A stretch of DNA of 64,000 nucleotides, from the NCBI RefSeq assembly GCF_000002425.4, contig NC_037254.1, forward strand, positions 765,476-829,475, read 5' to 3'. The stretch comes from Physcomitrium patens. Taxonomy: Eukaryota > Streptophyta > Bryopsida > Funariales > Funariaceae. The notes under the pieces were generated by a model, which ran no database searches, was not told where the DNA came from, and saw nothing but the letters and a program-made list of their open reading frames with translations. Positions 33,642 to 43,690 of this stretch are shown in pieces. The position numbers and the translations under genes are program-made. Numbering within the stretch: position 1 is the stretch's first letter; each line of letters begins with the position of its first letter.

Positions 33642-34113
33642 TGTCACGGACACAAAATATAGACTTGAAATCTAACAAGAAGTTCAAGAAGAAGTGGCAG
33701 AACTAGATTAAATAGATGAGTACAAGAACAACACCAGAAAGGTGAGCTAGAACTCCAAGAGATGTGTTGTCGAGACTGAAGAACTCTTCAGCCTCGACTC
33801 CTATATATACTACTGGCCTATGGTTCTAAGGAAGCGCATCAAGAAGCTTCCCAAGAACTATGAAGCTTCTCGAGCAACTACTCAAGAGCTAGGAAGCTTC
33901 TCAAGTAACTTCCTAGAATCTACTAGAATATTCTAAGAATCTTCTAGAGCCTTCTAAGGGAATCTTTAGGGAATCTTCAAAGAATCTTTAGAGAATCTTT
34001 GAAGAATATTCTAAGAGAATATTCAAGGAATCTTCTGGAAGTTTCTAGAGACTTCTTTCTAGAAGGTTCTAGAAACTTGTCTCTAGAAAGATCTAAGGAC
34101 TATGTCCCTAATA
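33642..34113 (-). repeat. 5' LTR of CV-A
   Basis: It has the same 472-bp length as the 3' LTR. Its outer end has TA in place of TG (a C-to-T change on the plus strand at 34112). The HSE-like array at 34028-34074 keeps nine of ten triplets. Confidence 0.95.
33767..33809 (-). promoter_or_regulatory. CV-A core promoter: TATA box, inverted repeat, predicted start
   Basis: The minus-strand TATATATAG starts at 33809. A 14-bp inverted repeat with a 2-bp centre (33769-33798, one mismatch that is G-U in RNA) follows. The predicted transcript start is the A at 33777, 32 bp from the TATA box, which makes the RNA begin AGTCTCGACAA. The start is inferred from normal plant TATA spacing and from the pairing to the primer site. 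Confidence 0.75.
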
Positions 34114-34118
34114 GTTAG

Positions 34119-36150
34119 ATGGTACAAGATCTAAATTTTGAGGATTTATCAATCAAGTACAACTTGTGATTGAACTTCAACCTCAAAGCTATCCAATTTC
34201 AGGATCACAAGTTAGATTCATTGATACACTTCTTTTAGGTTTAGTACTATTGTGATTTTCATCTTTTTTTGAACAACGAGATCCAATATTAGATAATCTG
34301 GAGGCATTTTTGACAGAAGCTAAATCCATGTATGGAGAACATGATACAATTTGTGTTGCAATCAATAAGATTTGTATTTTGCGACAAGACAATTGATTTG
34401 TAATATTATATGCTTCACAATTTTGACAACTTGTAATTAATATCAAGTAAGAAGATGTTGCTTTTATTAGTTGATTTTTCTATGGATACAATATGAAGTA
34501 AAGAAATTGATGCTCAACTTACTTGATCCTCAAACATTGAATTAAGCAATTGATTTTGTTGAGAAGTGTAATAACCAACTTTTTGAATTTTGATCTAAAA
34601 ATCGAACAAGTGGGCCTCAATTTTACTAAAATTCAATAGCAATATCAACATCTCTTCAACACATATATTCAAAATTAGAGGATATGTAAATTGATGCAAT
34701 ATAATTTAAACCTCTTATCGAGCAAGCAAAGATTTATTGTCGCCAAAAAGGATTATATTGATATTATGGAGAATCTAAATATACTACTTAATATTATCCA
34801 AAAAAGCAAGAAAACCAAAAAATAAGGAGCACAGCTATCAAAAAAGATAATATGTCAAAAAACAAATTTGTCTTGTTACAATAGGGACTGTGTGGCTAGA
34901 ATCTTGTAATTTTTTTAATGAAGGTCCTATCTTCTCCTCACAATTCTTTCCTTATTTTATAATAGATGTGTATTTAGGACCTAAAAATTATAAAGTCTTT
35001 GCCTTGATAGATTCAGGAGCTTTAGCTTCTTTCTTAGACAAAGAATTTGTTAAAAGTCATAAAATATTGTTAGTACAAAAAACTAAACTTGTTTATGTAG
35101 AAGTCATAGATGGTTGTTTATTATCTTCTAGAGATCTTATTCATAAAACTCTTCTTATAGATATAGCAATAAATAGTCATAGTAATTGTATTATCTTTAA
35201 TATAATTAAATCTTCTTTTAATTTAGTCATTTTAGATTTATCATGGTTAAAAAAGTATAATCCTTACATAGATTGGATTTCTCGTACTCTTAACTTTTCT
35301 AAAATTATAATTAAGAGTGAAATTAATCCAATATAAAGCTATAAGTCTAGTACAATTAAACTTGTATTTGTAGCCAATATGAAGAAGTGGCATTTTCAGC
35401 CAATATGAAGAATTTTAAGATGTATTTGAGAAGAAGAATGTGGATACTCTTCTAGAACATCATTCCTATTACTGCTCAATTGACCTTCAAGAAAGAGCAC
35501 AACTGCCATTTGGACCAATCTATAGTTTATTACAAAATAAATTGGCTGAATTCAAGGAATATATTGAAGTTAATCTGATCAAGAATTTTATACGCCATTC
35601 CAAATCACTAGTAGGAGCTCCAATCTTATTTGTGAAGAATAAAGATGGATCATTACAAATGTATGTTGATTATTGAGGACTCAAAAAGACCACCATCAAG
35701 AATAAGTATCTTCTATTTTTTATATCCAGACTTTTTGATCAATTAATGAAGCTAAGATCTATAAAAAAATAGATCTACAGGGAGCATATAATCTAGTATG
35801 TATTAAAAAAAAGAAATGAATGAAAGACTACATTTCAAACTAGGTATGGACATTTTGAATACAACGTCATGCCTTTTGGACTTACAAATATATCAATAGC
35901 TTTTCAACATCTAATAAATGATATTTTTTGAGAGTTTTTGGACGATTTTTTTGTTTATTATGTAGATGACATCTTGATCTATTCTAAGAATATAAATGAA
36001 TATGAACTTTATATTTGTTGTGTGTTACAAAAATTAAGAGATGCCAGACTCTATACCAAGATAGAAAAGTGTATATTTTATTCTACTCAAGTCAACTTCT
36101 TAGGATACATTATTTCAAATGATAGATTTATGATAGATTCATGATAGATT
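34119..36150 (+). pseudogene. CV2 gag (rest), protease and RT
   Basis: Gag resumes after CV-A. The protease is fairly well kept at 34890-35336: KVFALIDSGALASFLDKEF holds the DSG active site, and LDLSWLKKYNPYIDWI is the C-terminal part. RT starts at 35440 (PFGPIYSL), has NFIRHSKSLVGAPILFVKNKDGSLQMYVDY, a break at 35677, [13 protein letters not shown] near 35850, and YYVDDILIYSKN at 35960-36000. It ends abruptly at about 36150 and joins the end of RNase H, so RNase H is deleted. Confidence 0.85.
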
Positions 36151-36556
36151 ATGTATTTTAAATTGTTGCCAAGTCTGTTGGAGCATGTCTTTATCAAGAT
36201 TTGATTTCAAGATTACATATTGATCCAATAAACAATAAGGTTTATTAGATGTCCTTTCTAGACGTTCTTATCTTGCACCAAAAGAAAGAGATGCATCTTT
36301 TTATAAACAAAGAATGATTTTTTTGAAGCCAAAACATTTTCATCTTTGAGTAATGAAATCAACATTGACTATTGATTTGATCTTTGTGAAATAAATTTAA
36401 TCAAATATATCTTTTTATCCTTTTATTTATAATATTAAGAATCCTTCTTATAAGTCCTAAGATACTTCTAAGTTTGAGTTTAAAAAAAACCTATTTTATT
36501 TTGAAGGTAAATTATATGTTCCAAAAAGAGAAGCATGATTACGTATTCTTCAAGCA
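36151..36556 (+). pseudogene. CV2 RNase H tail and integrase N-terminus
   Basis: The reading gives a degraded LLDVLSRRSYLAPKERDASF, corresponding to the end of RNase H and the linker of the intact element. It is then followed by FEGKLYVPKREA and RILQA, the start of the integrase zinc region. It stops at 36556, where a 1.7-kb insertion begins, and continues at about 38270. Confidence 0.75.
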
Positions 36557-38265
36557 TGTTGTTGAGGAAAAGAGAGTTTGCCTTGAGAAAGCGTTGGGCT
36601 TTTGGTTGACATTAAATTCTCAATTAATCATAAGATGAAAAATACTCCAAGTTTATTTATAATTTTTTTTATATTCCTTTCTATGATATTAAACATAGAA
36701 GCAATAAATATCAAAGGCCAAGCCTCTAGTAATAATAAAAGTTGTAGTAGTAAATAATAATTATCAGATCTTTGATAATAATAAAAGTTACAGCAGTAAA
36801 TAATAATTATCAGACCTCTAGTAATAATAAAAATTATAGTAGTAAATAATAATTACCGAACCTCTAGTAATAGTAAAAGTTGTAGTAATAAATAATAATC
36901 ATCAGACTTCCAATAATAATAAAAGTTATAGCAATAAATAATAATTACTAGACCTCTAGTAATAATAAAATTAATCAGTAATTTTCCAAATCTTTCATAA
37001 TTTCCAAAATCCTTTTTGTAGTAGTAAAATCCTTGTAATACCAAAATTCCTTCAATACCGAATCCCTTTGATGCAATGAACTTTAAAATTTGATAATTCT
37101 CAATCCAACTGTTAGATTGAGTTCAAATTATCTAAGAAGTAAGGCAATACCCTTAAATCTTTTATATCCAAATTTCAATTGTTGATTCTTTACAAAACTC
37201 TAGATAACACAATTCTAGTAGCACGGCCTTTACATGTTGACTTACAAACACCTATATACTGATTTTGCGATTTCTTACAAAGCCAACACTCAAATGACAT
37301 GATTTTATTTTATTTTATTTTATTTTTTTTTGTGTAGCATCTCAATATTATAACTACAACTTTGGCAAGTTTGAGCCAAAATTCATTCAAAAATTCTCAA
37401 AAAAAAATGGCTCAAAACATAACCATGAACAATTTGGTTCCCTTACTTCCTTAATTTGCAAGCTCTGACTTCGACCAACCATTTCTTCCTCACTTCAGAT
37501 CTGATTTCATCAAATCTTATACAATAGTTGAAATCCTTCAAGTCAACTTTCCAACTCCACCTTTCGATTGTTAAATGCCTTTCTACAACTCTTTGTATGC
37601 TTGAAAGAGTGACAGTAGGTATAAATTTAACAACTAGACTTTAAATAACCATAACTCTCTCATTGCAGATTCAAATTTAACAACCCTTTCACAAAAATTG
37701 TAGTCCTTCAAACCAGCTTTCCAACGACACCTTTCGTTTTCCAAAAAACCTTCTACATCTTTCTGTATGCTTAAAAGCGTGACAGTTGGTAAACAATTCA
37801 CACCCTAACTTCAAACAACCTTAACTTCTTCATACCAAACTCAAATAACAAACTTTATACACCAAAATTATAGCCCAAAACACAAGCTTTCTGAATCTCT
37901 CCTCTAAATCCTCGAATCCACTCGAAGAAGTAGCCTCCCTTTCGGTTTTCTCTCGGACAGCCCCTTGAAGCTCATTGGTCATGACCTATAGCCAATGAGA
38001 GTGAAGATCCTCTTATCCTTGCCTTATCTATCCACGTAGATGGCCTAAGGCCACAATACTATAATATCAATATCCATATCTTTCTACATCTTCTATATTA
38101 AATAACCCTAATACTTCTACTTTTACTTATAAAACTTATACAAGTTATTTAAGTTTTCTATAAACTATGAACTTCTATAGAAAATAATTCATTATTTTCT
38201 AAAATCATTATTAAATAACATCAATATAATAACCATTATTTTTACTCTATGAATAAATTACAACA
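36557..38265 (+). mobile_element. Insertion in CV2 integrase, probably a solo LTR of another family
   Basis: The insert starts TGTTGTTGAGG and ends AAATTACAACA, so it has TGTTG...CAACA termini, and it carries no coding sequence. The segment near 37966-38020 ('ccttgaagctcattggtcatgacc') recurs at about 41610-41650, so it is repeated. Integrase reading resumes directly after it. The flanking 5-mers (aagca, ggaca) do not match well, so the exact ends are uncertain. Confidence 0.6.
36741..36970 (+). repeat. Tandem repeat, five units of 46 bp
   Basis: Each unit starts gttgtagtag or a variant, and ends ctagtaataataaaa or a variant. Five units fit 230 bp exactly with no length change. Units differ mostly by A/G and C/T changes. 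Confidence 0.9.
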
Positions 38266-39510
38266 GGACAACGTCACAACTTTCTAGCAACAGGATATTT
38301 TAGATACAATAAGACTTTGGAGCTTATATCTAGAGATTTTTGGGGGTCACAAATGTGGAAGGGTGTGAAAGACTTTGTTCAATCATGAAACATTTGTTCA
38401 AGATCAAAAACTCCTTGTCATCAACCTTACAGACTTTTTCAACCATTACACATTCCAAAACAACCATGGTCTTCTGTTTTTATAGATTTTATCAACGATC
38501 TTTCAATCTCAGGTTCTTATAACTCTATATTTGTGATAGTAGATCATTTTACCAAGATGGCACATTTTGTAATATATGAAAAATCTATCACAAGTGAAGA
38601 AATAACTAAATTCTTTTTTGACAACATCTATCGCTATGATGGATTATCCAAGGATATTTTATTTGATAGGAAAACTCAATTTGTATCAAGATTTTGGTGG
38701 ACTCTTTTCTAGATTTTAAAAGAAGATATAACACTATCTTTGGCATTCCATCCTCAAACTGATGGATAGACAGAGCATATTAATCAAGTTTTAGAGTAGT
38801 ATTTAAGATATACCTTCAACTACCAATAAGTTGATTGGATAATTCTTTTGCCATTATTAGAGTTTGCTTATTATAACACAATACATTCTTCTACAAAAAA
38901 AATACCTTTCTTTGCCAATTATGGTTATCATCAATAACTTGATACTTTTGACTTTTCAAAAGCTAATAATCCTGTGGCAAAAGATTTGGCAAATCATTTG
39001 TCAGAGCTACATGTAACAATGAAGGAGTAGTTAAAAGAAGCTCAAGAACAACAAAAGATCAATGTGGATGTCTATCCAAATGAACAATTATCATTCCATG
39101 TGGATGATAAGATATGATTACTTTGTCACAATATTAAGATCACTCATCTTTGTCATAAATTGGACTATTGTAGGCTTGGACCATTTTCTATTTCTATACA
39201 AATCAATCTAGTTGCATATTATTTATACCTACCAAAATCAATAAAAATCCATCAATTATTCCACGTATCTCTTCTTGAACTATACAAGACAGTGGATATA
39301 CCAAAAAGAAGATAAGCTCCACTTCTTCCTATAGAAGTGGACAATAATGAAGAGTTTGAAGTGAAAGAAATTTTAGATTCAAGGCGACGTCAAAATAAAT
39401 TAGAATATCTTATCCATTGGCATAGATATGATATTAATGAACGCACATGGAAGCTATTAAAGAATCTTGCAAATGTAGCAAAGGTGATAGAGGCTCTCAA
39501 TCAATGACAT
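38266..39510 (+). pseudogene. CV2 integrase and chromodomain
   Basis: The frame runs through YFRYNKTLELISRDFWGSQM, the C..C pair (CNICSRSK), VFIDFINDL (first Asp), LFDRKTQFVSRFWW (second Asp), and the region of the catalytic Glu. The C-terminal part has LGPFSISIQINLVAYYLYLPKS, then FEVKEILDSRRRQNKLEYLIHWHRYDINERTW, the chromodomain. About ten stops are scattered through it, most where Gln or Trp is expected. Confidence 0.85.
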
Positions 39511-39558
39511 CTATTAAAATCAAGATGAAGACCTTTCCTATAAAAAAAATAAGATATA

Positions 39559-39726
39559 GGAAGTTATGAAGGCCTCAACAATGATCAAATAATAAAGTAG
39601 TCTTTCCGCCTTGGTATGAGACACTATCAATGGTTGAAAGACCCTATCAACTATCTTCAAAGAGAACAAAGATCTTAGTATATGGTGAATACAATTCGTC
39701 ACATCATAGATTTCTTCAATATATGA
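39559..39726 (+). pseudogene. ORF3 remnant of CV2
   Basis: The frame from 39559 matches the C-terminal half of the ORF3 at 62470-62892: a GSYEGLNND segment, a stop, then FRLGMRHYQWLKDPINYLQREQ, another stop, and NTIRHIIDFFNI ending at TGA (39724-39726). The stop position is the same as in the intact copy. The N-terminal half is lost by a deletion joining it to the chromodomain tail. Confidence 0.75.
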
Positions 39727-39777
39727 TGACTGTTCCTCCTACAACTCGTCCCTAGAAGAAGAGGTAATGTCAAGGAC

Positions 39778-40332
39778 ATACACATGTAAGCCAATAATTA
39801 TCTATATAAAAAGATAGAAATAAGTAGAAGTAGGTAAAAATAAGTTAATTCTATAATATCTTCTATAGAAGCTTCTTAAATGCTTCATAGATGCTGCTTT
39901 GATTTTATAGGTGTTTATAATTGACTTTTTGGATTAGAAACGTGGTCAATAGGTTGGCCATGTGCCTCACATATTCTTAGCTTAAAGACCAAGCTAATTA
40001 TGTGGCCTACACGTAGAAAAACATGCCTTATAAGTCAAGGTATGGTCTTATAAAGTCAATATGTATTGGAAGTCCTATAGAACATTGCCACGTAGCCCTC
40101 AGTTAGATAGTATATATAGAGAGAAGAGAGAAGCTTTCTTCACTCTTGTGAATTCTTTTCTTACTTCTAGTCTAGATTCAAGAATTTAAGTTTTCTTGTT
40201 TTTTTGCAATAAGCCATTCTAATCTCTTTTTAATATATATATATATATACTTTCTTATTTCTATTTTGTCACTTTTTCTTTGATACGGATTTCATTGGTT
40301 TATGTATCATCTTTTAGTTCATGTCCTTGACA
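39778..40332 (+). repeat. 3' LTR of CV2 (family CV-B)
   Basis: It begins TGTCAAGGACAT directly after the purine tract agaagaagaggtaa and ends GTCCTTGACA. The TATA segment is at about 40107, followed by the hairpin region and the start-like 11-mer actcttgtgaa, one base off the consensus. Confidence 0.9.
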
Positions 40333-41130
40333 CCAATTACTTTTCAACATTTAATGAATGAAGTCTTTTGGAAGTTTCTTGATGATTTTGCTATTTTTTA
40401 TTTAAAAAATATCATAATCTACTCTAAGAACACAAAAGAACATAATATTTATGTTTGTTGTGTGTTATAAAAACTTGAAGATGCAAGATTATATGTCAAG
40501 TTAGAAAAGTGTGTATTCTAGATTACCTAAGTTGACTTCCTATAATAAATTATTTTCTACAAAAGACTTATGATGCATTCAAAGAAGGTTCAAACTATTA
40601 TAAATTGAGAGATTTCAAGAATAAAAAGAAATGTACAATTCTTTTTGGACTTGCCAATTACTATCAAATCTTCATTAAGAACTTTTCTTAAGTTGCAGCT
40701 TCACTTATACATTTGATTTATAAATACAAACTTAAGTGGAATAAAGAAGCCAAAATATTGTTTGATGCTTTAAAAAACTTAGCTGTTTCTTCACCTATAA
40801 TAGAGATTTTTTCTATTTTTGAAAAAATCAATCCAGTTGCTTATCAATTATACTTACTAGAATCAATGAAGATTCATCTTGTATTCCACCTATCTCTTCT
40901 CAAACCATACAAGAGCTTGAATATATTGAGAAGAAGTCAAGTACCACCTCTTTCTACAGAAGTGGATAATAATGAAGAATTTAAGCTGAAAAAAGTTTTA
41001 AATTCAAGGCAATGCCAAAATAGGTTAAAATATCTTATTCATTGGCATGAATATGATATTAGTGAATGCACATAGGAGCCAATAAAGAATCTTGAAAATA
41101 TAATAAAGAAGGTTTTTTTTTTTTTTTTTT
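40333..41130 (+). pseudogene. CV3 RT end fused by deletion to integrase tail and chromodomain
   Basis: Right after CV2 the reading continues the CV3 RT (TFQHLMNEVFWKFLDDF, the YLDD region decayed to YLKN). Near 40810 it jumps to the integrase C-terminal segment NPVAYQLYLLESMKIHLVFHLSLLKPY and then to a chromodomain (KLKKVLNSRQ, YLIHWHEYDIS). Most of RNase H and the integrase core is missing. A poly-T of about 27 nt follows at 41107-41133. Confidence 0.8.
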
Positions 41131-41230
41131 TTTTATTGACAACATTCATCAAAATCAAGATCAAGAATAACAAGATCTATGAAAGATGATGACTCTTTTT
41201 TAAAGAACTCATCTTTAAAAAGAAGAGTAA

Positions 41231-41766
41231 TGTCGCAGACATACATACTTATTCTAATAATTACCTATAAAATTAGATAGAAGTATATAAAATTAAATAA
41301 AAATATAATAATTTCATAATATCTTTTAGATAAGCTTTCTAGAAGCTTTATAGATGTATTTTTGACCTCACACGGATTTATAGTTAACTTTTAGATTAGA
41401 AACATGATCAACAAATTAACCACGTATCACACATGTTGGTTGCTTAGAAAACAAGCTAACTATGTGGTACATCTATGGAAAACTTACCTTGCAAGTTAAG
41501 ACATGTGGCTTGCAAAGTCAAAAACTTAAACTTGCTCACGTTAATCTCTAATGTTCAAATCCCTTCAAAAGACTAATCCTAAATCTTAATAAAGTCTTAA
41601 GTAGTCTCCTTGAAGTCCATTGGTTATGACTTTTGGCCAATAAAAATCGAAATTTTTATCATCCATCTTCATTCATCCCTATAGATGCCCTAATTATTCT
41701 TTTTGCTATCAAAACTCCTTTCTAATCTTTTTTTATATAAGATTTATATAATATATGTCCTAGACA
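41231..41766 (+). repeat. 3' LTR of CV3 (family CV-B), rearranged
   Basis: It begins TGTCGCAGACAT after the purine tract aaaaagaagagtaa and ends GTCCTAGACA. The U3 part matches the family to about 41525. From there to about 41750 it matches instead the 1.7-kb insertion at 37966 onward, so the promoter and start region have been replaced. Confidence 0.65.
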
Positions 41767-42231
41767 CCAAATTAAAGAATAAAAATAAGACTTTAAGGAT
41801 CATCAATGTCTAATAAAAGAGATTCTAAATGTATGAGATTAATATCAATAAAATCAATTTGAGAAGCCATTATCAAAAAAAAATGAAGTTATATAAGTTC
41901 TAATAGTAATCTTTTTAAACAATCTTCTTTTAAAGTAGTAATTTAACTACATTCTACAACCAACTAAAATCTACTAACATGGCTCTTACCATGTTGCTAA
42001 GTATATTATATATTAAATATATAAATATATTATTTTTATATGGTAGCCAAATTACAACATGATAATATCTTTTTAGTTCTTAGTCTTATTTCAAGACTTT
42101 CTAATCTTATTTTTTTTGGCAATAGCCATTTTAGTTCTAATACTATATAAATTTTTAGTGGATATCTATTCTTTTTGAATTACGTAAGAGTGTATTGAAT
42201 TTTTGATTCTTTGAGATTCATATCTTTGACA
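41767..42231 (+). other. Mixed debris with a CV-B LTR 3' end
   Basis: The first 300 bp are AT-rich and unassigned. From about 42080 the sequence ('ctttctaatctt...tggcaatagccattttag...catatctttgaca') matches the downstream part of a CV-B LTR on the plus strand. Confidence 0.5.
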
Positions 42232-42235
42232 CTGT

Positions 42236-43690
42236 TGTTGTATTACATGCTATCTTGCTTGAGAACACACCAGGCCTCTGGTTGTGGAAGATAAAATAAT
42301 TTTCTACAAGTATCTAAGTAGTTTAGTGGATTTCAACCATCTAAATACAAACTATTTCGGATTTCAATAGAAAAGCTTAATTCCAATGCAAAGTGCTTAG
42401 AAACACTATTTTTAATAACTTCAAGATATTATAAGTATAATTTCTTTTGTTATTTGTTATTTTTATTTATTTATTTTATTTATTTATTTTTATTGGTATT
42501 ATTTTTTTAATTTTTTTTAATTTTTAAATTTTTAAACCCTAATCCTAGACAAAGAGCTTTGGTAAGCTGTAATTCTCAATTTGATTGTCCAATTATTGTA
42601 AAACTTCTACCACTAGTATCTTTATAAGTCTTCTAAATGTTCAAGAAGTTTCAATCCAATCCAACTTACAGATTGTATGAAAACGCCATAAATCCATAGT
42701 GATGTTCCTTGACCGCCGCCTAGAAAGTTGATGACAAACTTTGAATTACAATTTTTCCTTCTCCAATTGATAATTCTCATTCAAACTTTGTGTGCAGCTC
42801 TGCCTTTAAGTCCTCAACATATTATGCTAAAATTCACCTTATTCTAGTTGGTAGATCTCCAGATATCATAGAAATCCTAAACAACTCCAATAATGCCAAC
42901 TTTTGATACCTCTTTATACTAATGATCAAATATCTTCTATCCGTATCATAAGATTAAGACAAAATTGTGCATGCACTTGGTATATTCAACTATCTAGACA
43001 CCTCTAAAATTTCAACTGCAGATGTTTCTCCAATTTCACAAAACAATCAAGAGTACTAGTCTTAATTTTATTGTAAAAAATCCAATTCACCAATACAAAC
43101 ACTGACTTTGAGCAATGATTGCAAAGTCCTCTCAAACCTTGTCAAACCCAAGTCTTATACCTTTGGAAGGAGCTTGAAGCTCGCTCCCTGACCCTAAATC
43201 TCCTATTCTTTCACCTTGGACTCGGAATTGGAACAACAATCCGTACTTCCATGGAATTCCTACTTCTAAGAGGATTTTCTTATAGAAAGGATGTTTCTCC
43301 AAAATGGCATACAGAACAGAACAACTTGAAATGGAACTGAAGCCTTTGTAATCGGGACCTCATTGGGTTGCCCAACCAAGTCAGGTTTCATATTGGATAA
43401 GAGGCCTGTAACAGGACCTGGATTGGATGTCCCCGTAATTGGGTCAAATTGGTCCTTCGCATCAACTTACCTAAATGTTGAATTGATTCTTTCTCCTTTT
43501 GTCAATTCTTAGTAAGAATGGTTTAGAGACATTCCATCTGATTTAATAGGAAATCTTGAGGACCTCGATTTATCTCTTCAATTTTTTTCTTGGCTTTAGA
43601 TCTGCTGATCTCAATTATTGAAATTGAACAAAGAATTATATTGCTGATAAGTATGCCCCGACTACTTGCAATTCCCACGTAGTACCACAT
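42236..43690 (-). repeat. Inverted LTR1 copy, 3' part
   Basis: The plus strand from tgttgtattacatgc onward is the complement of the LTR1 family end (compare 45400-45576 read backward). It extends to the 'gtagtaccacat' at 43690, which corresponds to a point about 370 bp inside LTR1. The missing 5' part lies at 52663-53049, so the LTR was cut by a later insertion. Confidence 0.8.

Larger units (their letters stand above)
27579..34113 (-). mobile_element. CV-A: young, nearly intact chromodomain Ty3/gypsy element
   Basis: This is a 6535-bp element with two 472-bp LTRs that differ at about 10 positions (about 2%), nearly all transitions. The target duplication GTTAG is perfect (27574-27578 and 34114-34118). 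Minus-strand order: 5' LTR, self-complementary primer site, repeated leader, gag, pol (protease, RT, RNase H, integrase, chromodomain), ORF3, purine tract, 3' LTR. One premature stop in gag and four in pol are the only breaks seen. The chromodomain after integrase makes it a chromovirus. The RNase H and linker wording resembles the Tcn1-like group, from memory of the family and not from a search. It sits inside CV2 gag. Confidence 0.95.
26569..40332 (+). mobile_element. Chromovirus CV2, inserted in CV3 RT and itself interrupted
   Basis: Its LTRs are 26569-27128 and 39778-40332. The flanking 5-mers are tcaac (26564-26568) and ccaat (40333-40337), which differ by two C/T changes and fit one ancestral target duplication. 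The CV3 RT reading crosses the insertion exactly. Internally, in order: primer site, gag (broken by CV-A), protease, RT, a deleted RNase H, integrase (broken by a 1.7-kb insertion), chromodomain, an ORF3 remnant, a purine tract and the LTR. Confidence 0.88.

Noticed and set aside
36741-36970. Regular repeats, considered as a CRISPR array
   Set aside because: The units are contiguous with no unique spacers, and the DNA is plant nuclear.
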